Assembly: GCA_037447605.1 (NCBI GenBank)
Contig: CM074812.1
Location: 124,614 to 162,113, forward strand
Reading direction: 5' to 3'
From: Zygnema circumcarinatum
Taxonomy: Eukaryota > Streptophyta > Zygnematophyceae > Zygnematales > Zygnemataceae
Length of the DNA stretch: 37,500 nt
The position numbers were made by a program, and so were the translations under genes. The stretch's first letter is position 1; each line of letters opens with the position of its first letter. Positions 1-11,646 of the stretch are shown one piece after another. The notes beneath the pieces are model-generated. The model was not told where the DNA came from, searched no databases, and saw only the letters and a program-made list of their open reading frames with translations.

Positions 1-70
1 CCCTCCCTCTCCCCTTCCCTCTCCCCTTCCCTCCCCTCCCCTCCCCTCCCCTCCAGCCCCCTCCCCCGCC
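1..70. repeat. CT-rich simple sequence
   Basis: Almost pure pyrimidine on the + strand, built from CCCT/CCCCT units. It lies about 330 bp upstream of the receptor-kinase start, so it may be promoter or upstream UTR sequence, but nothing else can be read from it. Confidence 0.85.
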
Positions 71-396
71 TTCCCCGCTGCGGCGCTTGCGGTCCACTGC
101 GGCAGCGGACCCGTTCAGTACCGTACCCGTCTCGTTTGTCGCGTAGCGGCTCGTCCTGCCGCCCTTGCCCAACTGCCAACTGATTTCGTACGAATTATCC
201 GCTTTGACCGCGTCCCAACGACAGAAAGGAGGACCGATCTCACTAAACGACAACTTCTCCGCACGTCTCAGGATTTCGTATGAAGGTACGGCGGATCTGC
301 CTCCGTACGGACCAACGCGGCGGCTGGGGCGGGGGCGGACCGGCGGAAAGGGAGGGGAAGGGGGGGGCTGAGGACGAGGGAGGGAGGGAGGGAGCC
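71..396 (+). promoter_or_regulatory. 5' flank of the LRR receptor kinase
   Basis: GC-rich, G-rich towards the gene. It contains a perfect 10-bp palindrome TTCGTACGAA (185-194) and other GTAC-core words near 115-125, 286 and 302. I see no clear TATA box. An in-frame ATG at 280 would add 39 residues rich in Gly/Arg/Glu, but the ATG at 397 has a better context (GCCATGGCG) and gives a proper signal peptide. Confidence 0.4.
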
Positions 397-3300
397 ATGG
401 CGGGCGCGGGGGAGGGGGTGCTCCGCCGCCTGCTGCTGCTGCTCGCCGCCATGGTGGTGGCGGGGGGGGGCGTCTTCGCACGTGCGGCGGCGCAGAGCGC
501 GAAGACGGACGCGGCGGCGCTGAGCGCGTTCCAGCGCGCGCTGAGCGGGGCGGGGGCGAGCGCGCTGGCGGCGCGCTGGAACGCGTCCGAGAGCGCGCTG
601 TGCGCGTGGCCGGGCGTGGCCTGCGACCAAGCGGGCCGCGTGACGGGACTGCGGCTGGCGGGGAGGGGCCTCGAGGGGCCCATAGCGCCGGAGTTAGGGG
701 GGCTCGACCGCCTGCTCACGCTCAACCTGGGGGGGAACCGCCTCTCGGGGGCCATTCCGCCTCAGCTTGGCTCCCTGACCGTCTTGCAGAAGCTCTTCCT
801 GCAGGACAACTTACTGACAGGTGCTATTCCGCCGGAGCTGGGCAATCTCTCGCAGCTGCACGTGCTGGACCTGAGTTCGAGCGAGGACAGTTCGTACAAC
901 AGCTTTGCAGGGACCGTCATTCCCGGCGAGTTGGGTGAGCTCTCCCGCCTGAGACACCTCCTCCTGAAGGGGCTCGCCCTGGAAGGCGCCATTCCGCCCG
1001 CCCTCTTCACTCTGCCTGCACTGGACGAACTCGACCTCAGCTTCAACCTCCTCTCGGGCGCCATCCCTGCGGAGGCGGCGACCTTCAGCGGCTCCTTCCT
1101 CTCCCTGGCTAACAACAACCTCACAGGCGGCATCCCCGCAGAGCTGCACATGGCCGCCATTCAGACCCTCGACCTGAGTCACAACCCGCTGGGAGGGCCC
1201 TTCCCGCGGAGTCTGCTCGCGCTGAACCAGACGCTGCTGAACCTCGTGCTTTCTGCTGCCGAGCTCGAGGGCCCCCTCCCTGCGGACATTGGCTCCCTTT
1301 TCAGCAGCCATGGGGATGACCTTTACGGTGGGGCCTTCGCCCCCAGCAGTCAGCTCTTTCTGGACGGGAATCGCCTGACTGGTCACATTCCCACCAGCCT
1401 CGGAGAGGCCAAGTCTTTGGAGATCCTCGACCTCTCCAGCAACTTGCTCTCCGGGTCCATTCCAACGACGTTGCAGGAGCTCAGTGATTCTCTCGTCACA
1501 CTCTCCTTAGCGAACAACTCCCTCAGCGGACTCATCCCTGACATCTTCGCCAACTTCACTTATCTCAATTCCCTCGATCTCTCCTTCAACTCCCTGTCGG
1601 GATCCATCCCAGCATCCCTTGGCAGCGGCGAATTCTGCTCCTTAGTGGCTGTACGACTCAGCGGCAATCTCCTCAGCGGAGCCCTTCCTTCATCCCTTTG
1701 GCGATGCCCCAACTTGGAGACTCTTGACCTGCAAGCGAACGAACTTTCAGGCCGCCTTCCGCGAAGCTTCGGCTCCTCCATTGATACTTTGGACCTCTCC
1801 GGCAACCGGCTGGAAGGGTCACTCCCTGCAAACCTCGCTAAGAGCACCCTGCTCACAACCTTGGACCTCTCTGACAACCTCCTCTCCGGTGCTCTCTCTC
1901 CCTCCCTCCTCTCCCTCCCCAACTTGACCTTTGTTAGCCTCGCAAAGAACCTTCTTAATGGCTCCATACCCAGCACGAATTCCACCAAAAGTGCTCCACT
2001 TACGTATTTAGACCTGAGCGATAACAGGCTTCAGGGGGGGCTGCCTTCATCACTGTCCTTTTTCAATGCCACTCTGACCAGTCTCAACCTCTCCTCCAAC
2101 CTCATCTCCGGAGCCATTGGTGCCGCCATGGGTGCCTTTCCAGCTCTCCAGCTCATGGACCTCTCTCACAACAACCTGACCGGCCCCCTCCCGCCCTCCT
2201 TTGGGCAGATGGTCAGCCTTGCCACCCTCTCTCTCTCTGACAATTCCATGGCCGGCCCTCTCCCCTCTGAGCTGGGGCATCTCGCTTCACTCCGAGCCCT
2301 CGATTTGTCGCAAAACGCGATCAACGGCTCTATTCCTCCTGAACTCGGGGACCTCTCCCTCTTGGAGCAGCTCGACCTCTCCTCCAACACTCTCACCTCC
2401 TCCATTCCCTCCACACTTGGAAACCTCAGCCGGCTCAATACACTCGACCTATCCAACAACCAACTGACGGGTGTTATCCCACTCGAACTCGCAAGCTTGT
2501 CACTCCTTCAGCTGTTCAACGTCTCCAATAACCAACTGACAGGTATCATTCCTGGGGGAAATCTCACAAGATTTCCTGAGTCCTCTTATCTCAATAATTC
2601 AGGCCTTTGTGGTGGGCCCCTCCTCGCCTGTGTTTACTCTCCTGCGGAAGGGGGTTCTGGACTATCTGCGGCAGCCATAGCCGGCATTGCCACGGGGGGG
2701 GTAGCCGCCATGCTTCTTGTGCTGCTACTGGCAGCCATGGCTGCGCTCTGCAGGAAGCGTGACTTGGGTGACGAGGACGAGGGCGAGCTCATCCTCTTCC
2801 ACAAGCTGGGCAGCCCCCTTAACTATCGGATCATTTTGGAGTCAACGGAGAATTTCAGCGAGAAAACGCAGCTGGGAGCAGGCGGATTCGGGTCCGTCTA
2901 CAAGTGGGTGTTCTTGTCCCTGATTCTCTGAAATCCGAAGGATTCTCCTCTGTCCATTGGGTTTGTTCCGTTTGTGATGAACTTACAGGCTCCCCTTGGA
3001 GCCCCTATACATTGTAGTTGTCAATAGCGGTAACGTTCGTCAGCACCTGGATATGCAAGCGCAGTGGCATATGGAAAAACTCTAGCTCGAATGCAGTGGA
3101 GCTTCGAAGGTTTCTGGTATCCCCGAAAGCAGAGATTGCATGAGCAATTTTTTTTTGGCCAAGGTGGTCAACCATCTGCACGCGAGACTGTTGTGGCATT
3201 CCAAGAATCCGCGTTCTGTGTACATCTTCAAGGAAACTCTACGGAGTTACCCCCTGTGCCTCTCATATTTGCTTACAGCGCCCCCCCTCCCTCCCTCCCT

Positions 3301-4274
3301 CCTCCCTCCCTCCCTCCCTCCCTCCCTCCCCCTCCTGCCTGCCTGCGTGCAGGGTAACCCTAAAGGACGGCACGGAGCTGGCCGTGAAGCGACTCCACGA
3401 TGGGACCGGGCAGGGGAGAGCGGAGCTGAAGGCGGAGGTGGGGACGTTGGGGCAGCTCAAACACCGCCACCTCGTGCTGCTTGTGGGCAGCTTTGTGGGC
3501 CGCCGGGAGGCCCTCCTTATATACGAGTTTCTGCCGGGGGGGGACCTGGACGGCAAGCTCTACAACGGGAAGCTCAAATTCCAACTATGGAGCATGCGGC
3601 ACGCCGCCCTCCTAGACACGGCCAAGGGAGTGAAGTATCTCCACCACGACGCACCCTCCCCTGTGGTGCACCGCGACATCAAACCCGCCAACGTGCTCTT
3701 CGACACCGCCATGGTTGCCAAGCTCGCCGACTTTGGGCTCGCCCGCCATATGGACCTCGCGGTAGGGACGCATCTCTCCACTGCGGTGGCGGGGACGGTG
3801 GGGTATTTGGCCCCCGAGTATGCCACCTCGGGGAGGCTCAACACCAAGACGGATGTGTTCGCATTCGGGGTGATGCTGCTGCAGGTGCTGACGGGGAAGA
3901 AGCCCGGGGAGGAGGTGTTGGGAGACATTGGGCTTGCGAGGTGGACCCACAAAACCCTCAAGGAGAATGGTTTGCAGGGAGTCGCAGACCCGGCCATGGC
4001 GGTAGAGCAGCACGAGGAGGAGCAGGTGGTCGGGGCGCTGCGTCTTGGCCTCATGTGCGCTTCCAAAGTCCCGAGCAACCGGCCCACCATGGACGAGGTC
4101 GTGTACGTGCTCGAGAATCTTGACATTTTTGACAGCGACAACCGGTCCGAGATGTGGGCGACCTCCAGCGGAATACCGACCGATGGGCAGAGCCGGACGG
4201 GCTTGGGGCACTCCCAAAGCAGCATCCCCTCCGGCCTTGGGCACTCCCAGAGCAGCCTGCACTCCGGCCGGTAG
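397..4274 (+). CDS. LRR receptor-like protein kinase (plant LRR-RLK), 2 exons
   Basis: Exons 397-2903 and 3353-4274 give about 1142 aa. The protein has an N-terminal signal peptide (Leu-rich, residues about 10-35), an LRRNT-like segment with WNASESALCAWPGVAC, then more than twenty plant-type LRRs (LxxLxLxxNxLxGxIP) to about residue 740. One transmembrane helix follows (about 757-786) and then a cytoplasmic kinase. Kinase motifs are all present: glycine loop GAGGFGSVYK, AVKRL lysine, HRD (an RD kinase), DFG and APE, so it should be active. It would perceive an extracellular ligand at the plasma membrane; the ligand is unknown. The intron splits the codon just after the glycine loop (VYK/VTLKDG), with donor AA|GTGGGT. 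The tail carries two copies of GLGHSQSS. It converges with the RCC1 gene. Confidence 0.95.
3281..3340 (+). repeat. (CCCT)n tract at the end of the receptor-kinase intron
   Basis: A run of CCCT/CCTC units directly before the acceptor CAG at 3350-3352. It acts as an unusually long polypyrimidine tract. Such tetranucleotide runs are length-variable, so it could affect splicing of the kinase exon. Confidence 0.85.
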
Positions 4275-4971
4275 GGGGTAGCCTACAGCCTTCTTTGTAA
4301 AGCTCCTCTGTTAGGGTCAGCCATTGCAGACCTGTTCCCCCCCTTTTTATGTGGAGAATGGGATCATAGGTTACTTTCTGTATTGTCCGTGTAGACCAAA
4401 ATCTTTGCTCTCAGTTGCAGTATGCAGAGAGGAAGACAATTTTGGCTGGAAGCTTCCCAGGAGGTCAAATCTCCGTAGCCTTCATAAGTGAAGCGTGGCA
4501 GAAATCAGTCGATTCTCCTTTTGACCCATAAAATAGCTCAATTTGTAATATAAATAAGAATATTTTTTTTGAAGTGTCTGGTTTACACGTAGTGTGTTTC
4601 TGATCCATTCAGCCGTGTACTTGGCATATTCAGACTGGGTCAGCATGAAAGTTATGTCGTTGCTTGCTCTCACTCGTCAATGAAAGGCATGCAACGTAGG
4701 CTGGACGAAGTCCGTACACACAGGCAATAATAAACGATTACGGATGAAACGGCCCATACAAGTGTTTAGAACACATGGACAAATGATTCTAAACCTAGCT
4801 GGTCCACTGACCATTTATGTACATGTTCCCACAATGATCTATCCCGCAAATGTAAACCCCTCGAGACATCGCAATAACAATATGATATAGGGTGACTAAT
4901 TTTCCCAAACGCCGCCTGGCATAAATTAGAAGTCAGCTAAACAATTTCCAGCGGTGATTTCTGATATCACG
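4275..4971. other. Convergent intergenic region
   Basis: Holds the 3' ends of the receptor kinase (+) and the RCC1 gene (-). TGTAA occurs 20 bp after the kinase stop, which is a possible poly(A) signal of the green-algal type. No coding sequence is supported here. Confidence 0.5.
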
Positions 4972-7900
4972 TCACACCGGGCGAGCCTTTACACGAGGCC
5001 TGCGGCGGCGTTCTTCGTCTTCATCCACGTCGGGATCGTCTTCCCTCAGAACTCGTTCCCTGACATTGCACACTCCCACAATAAGGAGTAAATACACCGT
5101 TCACGTACCTCCAGACTTCTCCTTAGCTTTCAGCATTCATTTCCCCAAACTGCTGAAAACTCCCTTTGCAACAAGCAGTGCAGTAGAAACTGGAACCGTC
5201 TCCTATCTCATCCTTTCTCCTCATCCCTTTATCGCTCCTTTCCTCTTCGCCCTCCTCCATTCTTGGCCCCCCTCCCTCACCTGTATCGTTCGCAGAATCG
5301 AAGGAGCGAGTCGCAGCCATGGGAGGCTGCCACCTCCGCCACATGGAGGATGGAGGCAGTGTTCAGATGCTCCGCCAACTTCACCTCGCAGAGCTCCTTC
5401 AGACTGCTTGCATGCGTAAGCACGGCAGAGTGCCCCCCTCCTGCAGCAAGCCGGCTTACCTCCCCCACACACCTGCCACCTCATCCCCCCCTTCAAGAAC
5501 AATTACACTCTCACATGTAGCAGGCAGGTGTGAGACCCAAGTGAACAGACCTCCAAAACTTCACAAAACCAACCACCCCACTTGCCAATCACAATCAAAG
5601 TGAAATCGTCCAGTACTTTCCCAGTGCTCCACCTGCATGCAAGCTGCACTGCAGGACGGTTGCACTTTACCAGTCTATGGGGGTGGGCTGCCATGCATAT
5701 GCTTCCCTCCCCGTGGCTGCCTGCCCACAGCTGTTGTAGCCCCATCCCAGCAGCCGTCCATCCGCCATGGCTGCAAGCGTGTGGCTTTGCCCACAGGCCA
5801 CTGCGCGGATGCCACGTGGCATCACGAGAACAGGCAGTGGCAGCAGCTCCCCCGTCTCAAAGTCAGCGCTGACGTGGCTCATTAAGAAGGCGCGAGTTCG
5901 GCCCACTCCGAGCTGCCCCTCCCTCCCCTCCCCCCACATGTAGAGCCCCCCCCTGGCAGCGTCCACCATAGTTAGCGAACTCCCAATCCTCGAAGAGTAG
6001 TGACGAAAGCTGCCCTAGTGTGGAGCTAAACGGCCATAATGAGTAAGACTTGACTTTGTCCCTCCGAAGGGAGGCAGAATCTTCATCGGCTAACCTGTCG
6101 GAAATGGCGCACGTGTGAACTCGTCCACAGGCCACCTCGCGTAGGGGCACACCCTCCAGGGCCACCACTCTGCGGGGAAGCGATTCATGGCGGCCCCCTT
6201 GCAGCGTGCGGTGGCCGAGCTGCCCCATGGCGCCCCATCCCCAAGTGTACCTGCCCGCCAACGTATGGAGAACGGCAGTGGATTGGGTAAAAGGCCCCAT
6301 GAAAATAGGATTTGGGTTCTCACTAATTGTGCAATATAAGAGCGCTACTAAAAACCTACAACCTGAGAAACCTGAGAATGTAGCATAACCGACCAGCCAT
6401 CCTCATGCAAGTGGGGATGGGTGTCAAAACTGACAACCAGATTGTCTGCCTATGACGATACAAACGCAGCCGTCCGCCGACTCTCGAACAGCACGGCAAA
6501 ACGAACTCATCACACAACTCAATGTTCTCCTTCCTTCCTTCCTTTTTGTTCTTTCTTTTCTCAATGTTCTTCTTTTCTTTTCTTTCTTTTCTGCAGCCCT
6601 CTCAGCCTAAATCCCAGCAGCACAAGCCACTCGCCATCATAGCGGCAGAGGTAATGACTGATGGGAAGCTTACAAGTCGCCGGAGTCTGCCGCAATGGCG
6701 GCTGTATGAAACTCTCCGCATGCCACGCTGGCCACCCGAAGGTGCACGGGCTCCTCGTCCAAATGCTGCCCAAAGCCCTGAACCCTCCTCGCCTCCTGCA
6801 GGCCGTCACAGCGGAAGCCGCGGCCAAGCTGCCCGAACTCGTTATACCCTGACATTGGCAGCAGCCCCGAGCCGGCTTTCTCAGAATAACACTCCCCATG
6901 TTACTGCTGAAGGGTGAAGAATGAAGAATGTATGGACTAATGCATCGTATAGCGGCTCCGACAGCTCCCTATTTGGTCATAGCTGCTGCATCTGCATGTG
7001 AGTTGCATTCAGAGACGTGGCGAGAAAGGGTGGGCATACCCCATGTCTGCAGCAGACCATCCACCGAAACAGCTGCTGCATGGTTTGCTCCACACGCCAC
7101 CTGCTTCACCACCTGCATGCCCGCAAGAAAATCCACCAGTTCCCCGACATGTTCAATGTTAATCAGATGTTCCGGATGAGACTTTAGAGACTAAAATGTC
7201 CTCTTTCGTCACGAGAACATGCCAAAACCTAAGAATCAACAGTTGAGCTCCTGAAAAGAGGAAAGGCATCTAAACTCCAGACAACATACAACTTGTGGGT
7301 CAAAGCTCTCGTTGTTGGCTCAAAGATAGCTATTGCTTACAGTACAAGGGGGGAAGGCTCCTCGAAAAAGTCGCGGAACATTGTCCTTCTGCTCCCTCTC
7401 AGAAGCCCCCGAGGTCCAAAAAAACATTCAAATGTGAATGACTGAAAGTGAATTTATCGGTCAGATTTGCCAAAAATGACGCCCATCATTCACGACTTCT
7501 AAAATGCGGTCGAAGTCTCTCCTGAAACGTCCCTGTCTGCATCAGTCAGTCCCTCCATTCTCCTACTCTCGTCCAAATTAGACAGTGGGGCAAAATCAGC
7601 CATATCCTTTGATGACAGGGGCTTTTGACAATGACGCAGCAGGAACCTGGCTGATCTCGTATCATGGTGCTTGCTTGTAACCTAAATTGAAGAACAAGAT
7701 GGCGCTGCTGAGCTGGCTGTGGCCCGAAACTCAGTATGTTTGGTTGTTAATATAACGAACCCAAGCACCGAGATACCAAACAGCTGGAAATGCTCAGATC
7801 TGCCTGTCTGCTAAGAAATGTGACACCGCCATGACTTATTCCCAAGAGACTGCTGGCAGTCTGATCGATCAGTCCACCACCAATTGCCCATTTGACACCC

Positions 7901-8644
7901 GTCAAATGGAAAAGCGAAAGGAGCAGCCCGGGCTTCTCGGCCATACGCGAGTACCTGGTTTTGGCCCCACACCCATAGCCTCCCTTCCCCTGCCTCCTCC
8001 GCGCCAACTTGACCCTTAGCGCGCGTGATGGCTGCCGTGAAATACGACCCGCATGCGACGGCTGTCACCACCTCCTCGCGGAGAGCCTTCACACGGCGGG
8101 GCTCCCTACCGTCCGTCCAGGCCCAATTCAATGCGGGGTAAGCTTCCCCACTCGCCACAGCCACAGCCTCCTGCAACGCCTCTAACCACCGAAACCTGAC
8201 CATGCCATAGAGGCGACACTCTGCAGAAAACTTTCTGCAGAGAAAAATCCAACCTCCACCCCGCCCTCTCCCTCTAAGCGCGATGACGGGCCCCCTCTAC
8301 CTGCGATCCACCTCGGAGCCATCGCCGAGCTGGCCGTAGCCGTTGCTCCCCCATGTAAAGAGGCTGCCGTCAGCAGCCACGGCCGCCGTGTGCTCAAGCC
8401 CACAGGCCACATCAGCCAGCAGGAGGGGCTGCCCCCCTGCCCCCCGGAAGCGGTCGGAGGGCACGGCCTGCGGCTGCCGCTGGCAGCGCCACGAGCGCGG
8501 GTCCCCGCTGGGCCCGCACGCGTGCGAGGTCTGCCCCTGCGCGTTCAGCCCCCACACGTACAGCGTGCTCCGCTGCGGCTCGCGGGCCGCCGGCCCGCCC
8601 TCTCCCTTCTCCTCCTCCTCCGCCGCCCACTCCCCGACCGCCAT
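4972..8644 (-). CDS. RCC1-repeat protein, seven-bladed propeller, 9 exons
   Basis: Exons in transcript order: 8644-8301, 8195-7955, 7388-7341, 7112-7040, 6848-6674, 6250-6095, 5952-5671, 5472-5281, 5059-4972; total 1599 nt, 532 aa, all GT-AG and in phase. Seven RCC1 blades are visible, each with a WG turn (VWGLNAQGQ, TWGSNGYGQLG, VWGQNQ, TWGYNEFGQLG, TWGWGAMGQLG, MWGEGREGQLG, GWGYNSCGQ) alternating with VACGxxHTxA strands. A C-terminal helical part follows (SLKELCEVKLAEH, then LLRFCERY) with an acidic-then-basic tail. It belongs to the plant RCC1/UVR8-like superfamily. Because UVR8-type C-terminal motifs are absent, I would not call it a UV-B receptor. Start 8644 sits in GCCATGGCG. The 48-nt third exon was placed by phase and by completing blade 3. 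Confidence 0.88.
6526..6596. repeat. CTTT/TTCC-rich tract in an RCC1 intron
   Basis: Pyrimidine-rich on the + strand, purine-rich in the transcript, inside the intron between 6251 and 6673. Simple sequence with no other feature. Confidence 0.7.
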
Positions 8645-9565
8645 GGCGGGCGCCTGCCTCAATCCCTCTCTCGCTCTCTCTCTGCCGGCAGATACCCTGC
8701 TTAGGAGGTCCTAGGGACCTATGTGCTAGGGGCCTAGTGGCTGAAAAGGCCCACGATTGGCGGAGATACCCACGTGGTTTAGCGTGGCAGCTTTTGGTTG
8801 GTCTACATTCACAAGATATGGACAAAAGTGCAGCCCGCGGGAGGCCGGCCAATGATGCTAGCGGTGTAATCTGGTTATGCGATATATTGCGATACACTAT
8901 GGATCCGATATTGTTTGGGGATATATTGCGATACGATATCGATTCAGTATGGCATGCCCCTTAACGATTATCGCTTGATATCGGGGAAGGGGTCCCGCCC
9001 TTTGTGTGAGGGGAGAGGGAGGAGGGGGGAGGAATTCACGATGGGCTCTTTTTCCCCTCAGCCTTCGCATGCATTTCTGCGGGGTGCTGCTAACCCAATG
9101 TGCGAACTCACTCTGGCTCAGAAAATAAGATCGAGGCGCCCGCTTGCATTGGTCAATTCTCAGAGAAGGTGGCAACAGGGTCTGCTAAAAAACCAATATT
9201 GAAAACTTGAAAGCTATCCGGTTCAAAGGTACGCTGAACTTTGAGGCTGAGCTCCCTCGGGGGAGGGCTGTAGAGCATTAGCGCATTAAGGCCGTCACTG
9301 AGATGCGTTCTTAAGGCGTCAAGAAGCACACGAGCCTGTCTATGACATATGCCACACACCACACCGCCTTCGCCTTTTCAAAACTGAAAAAATGTCAGAC
9401 TTACAAACAGAATTTTCTTCCCGAATATGATTGCGGACTCCATTTCTGCCTGTCTGGGTTTCACAATAATACTCTTATCTCGATATCTTACAAGTTGTTT
9501 CCAGAACCAGCCGCTGCCCTATCTTCATTGCCAGCTCGAAAAAATATCCACAATGCAAACATGCT
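8645..9565. other. Intergenic region between the RCC1 and cupin genes
   Basis: Expected to contain the RCC1 promoter and the cupin 3' UTR. It includes two copies of a 15-bp word at 8881-8895 and 8920-8934 in an AT-rich patch full of GATAT/ATATC words. I see no gene in it. Confidence 0.5.
8881..8934. repeat. Duplicated 15-bp word GATATATTGCGATAC
   Basis: Two identical direct copies 39 bp apart. A related word in reverse orientation (GCGATACATCGCAATATC) is at 34687-34704, upstream of the SNARE gene. This could be a remnant of a small dispersed repeat or a shared binding site. Confidence 0.75.
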
Positions 9566-10829
9566 TTATTGATATCCTTTCTCCATTTTGCTCTTCTGCG
9601 CAATCTGCTCAGGGGAGGGCGCCGAGTCAGTCTTTCCACCGTTTTCATCACCACTTCCGCCCTGCTCCCCTTTCAAACTTTCCACGGCTTGGAAGTACGT
9701 CAAGCCGTACTTCTTTGCAACCTCGCTTGCCTTTTTCGCCACCTCTTGCGTCGTGGATGGCTTCGTAGAGGCCGCTTCAGGATTCACAGGGTTTCCAATT
9801 TCAAGAAAGTAGTTTTCAAGCCCCGCAGGAATGCAGTGGACGAGCATGTGAGCGTCTTTGCTGCCCTTGTTGTGGAAGGAATGGCGTCTCCCGCGTGGCA
9901 TGTGAATGAAGTCTCCCGTCTTTGCCTGATGCACTCTGCCGCCAACATCAAGCCGTGCATCGCTCTCATCAGATGGATTGTTTTTACCCTATCAGCCAAA
10001 ACGAAGGGGCGGGTAACTTCTCCTTGAAACCCGCAAGGAATTGCAGCACTCACTGGTCCTCGAACCTCCATTCGAGATCTCCGTCGAGCATGAACCACGT
10101 CTCGTCCTCGTTGTTGTGTTGGTGCTCGTCCGTACCGTCTCCGGGGGAGAGGTGGTACTCCATGGTGGAGTACGCTCCGTTTGTGTGCTCCGCCTTTGTC
10201 TTCACCGTCACGCGCATTCCAAGGGCCCACAATGCCTCGCCGCCTTTTTCTTTGACAAGATGACTTCCGACCCCTTCGCTTGAAGAACCTGCAGTCGAGG
10301 AGTCCTGGAAGAAAACTCTCGCCGAGTGGAAAAATGCAACCTGGGTTTTGAAACAACCAAGACAGTCAATTTTCTGTTTCGGAGCACAAATGAGTCCTCA
10401 AAGGAATCTGGGTGTTGCTTCTCGTGTGTTATTTTATTTTTATAAAATTTACAACGAAAATTACATCAATCAACCCAGGCACGTTGTGGCGTAGCCTTCA
10501 ATACTTGTTGAAGAGACAACAGGTTAACACAGGTTATTGAACACTGCAAGGAATTTTTTTCTTTCAGCGTCACAAGGGAAGAAGTAAGCAAATTTCCAAA
10601 GCATTAGACAATAAAGTGAGCCGAGACACAAAAAATTTCGACCAGCGGCGGTTGCTGCAACACAGCGAGCAGGACACTTCCACCGCCCCACATTCGTTCT
10701 CACCCTCCAGCAATCAGGTGGCGCAAGCAACGGGGAGAGAGCCCGGCCACCACCCCTGTGCGCGGCGCGCTTGGACGCCCGCCCAGCCTGCAGAAGCGCC
10801 GTGGCGAAGGCCCCCGCCCTCATGGCCAT
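9566..10829 (-). CDS. Cupin-domain protein with a possible organelle transit peptide, 3 exons
   Basis: Exons 10829-10704, 10304-10054 and 9935-9566 give 248 aa. Residues 1-42 are Arg/Ala-rich without acids before residue 39, like a plastid or mitochondrial transit peptide. One conserved cupin beta-barrel follows. Motif 1 (HQHNNEDETWFMLDG) has His103, His105 and Glu110; motif 2 (GDFIHMPRGRRHSFHN) has His144, so all four metal ligands are present. The C-terminal 100 residues are charged and likely helical. Metal-binding cupins include dioxygenases, isomerases and non-enzymatic binders; no substrate can be assigned. Least certain parts: the first exon (chosen for phase and strong splice sites) and the acceptor of exon 3. 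I used CAG|AGTGC because it gives the usual cupin spacing and keeps frame after the perfect donor CA|GTGAGT. Confidence 0.78.
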
Positions 10830-11646
10830 GACCTCCACTCTCCTCCCCTCCTCCCCTCCCCTCCCCTCGCTACTGCCCTCCACTCCCCTCCACACCACTC
10901 CACTCCACACCCGTTCAGTCGTCTCCCTCCACTTCCCTCCACACCGGTGTTGCGCGCACAGCGCAGTGTGCGGGAGAGCGAGCGGGGCGGAGGGGGGTTG
11001 GAGGGCTCCGCCTCTTCCTGCTTGACCCCTCCTCCCCCCACCCTCCCCCCCGCCCGCCATGGCGGCTCCCTCCGCCGCGCGGCCCGCCGGCGCGCAGCCA
11101 CGCGCTGCCCTCTGCATGGGCCTCCGCCGAGACGTACGGACAATACGGACCGTAACAGGATGACGACCAATCAGGTCTCGCCGTATCATCCCGACAAGTA
11201 GTGACGTGACAGGCACAGATTAGTCCACGGAGGCATGCTGGAATTCGCTTTCCAATGAGAGGCCGACACGTGCACGGTGAGCGCAAGCACAGTACGGTTT
11301 GGAATAGACGCTGTCGATAGTGGGCTAAGCCCTACAAAGCCAACCATTGAGAGGTGGTGTTTGTGCATTTGGGTTTGTGTGCAAACAAGAATAACCACTT
11401 CAGGGGCTGACGAGGAGTTTGAGAATAAGTCCTAGGACCCTAAAGACTCTACCGATTTAAAAATGAATAAAAAAGAAAAAATCAGACAACCCTCTGGTGG
11501 AGCTCCCGTCCCTAAACGATTCACCCTTACTCTGCAAGACTAACTTCTTGCGAAGCGTCAACTAGATAACTGAGGTTTCTGTCTTTTTAGGTCGTAGCCC
11601 AAACGGGAGGATAGACCGGAAACAAATAAGGGAGCTGCTTCAAATG
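10830..11646. other. Intergenic region upstream of the cupin gene
   Basis: The part near 10830-11060 is CCCT/CTCC-rich and probably cupin 5' UTR/promoter on the minus strand. GTAC-core words occur at 11134-11153 (CGTACGGACAATACGGACC). The part beyond 11400 is AT-richer and should hold the ATP-citrate lyase 3' UTR. Long open frames here are compositional. Confidence 0.45.

Noticed and set aside
280-396. N-terminal extension of the receptor kinase from the ATG at 280
   Set aside because: It would place 39 Gly/Arg/Glu-rich residues ahead of a good signal peptide; the ATG at 397 has the better context.
7113-7191. Longer version of RCC1 exon 4 starting at 7191
   Set aside because: It is out of frame with the VACGANHA strand; the acceptor at 7113 keeps phase with a good pyrimidine tract and branch-like CTGATTAAC.
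10830-11216. Long minus-strand frame extending the cupin N-terminus
   Set aside because: Gly/Arg-rich translation of CCCT/CTCC sequence; the ATG at 10829 begins a normal transit peptide.
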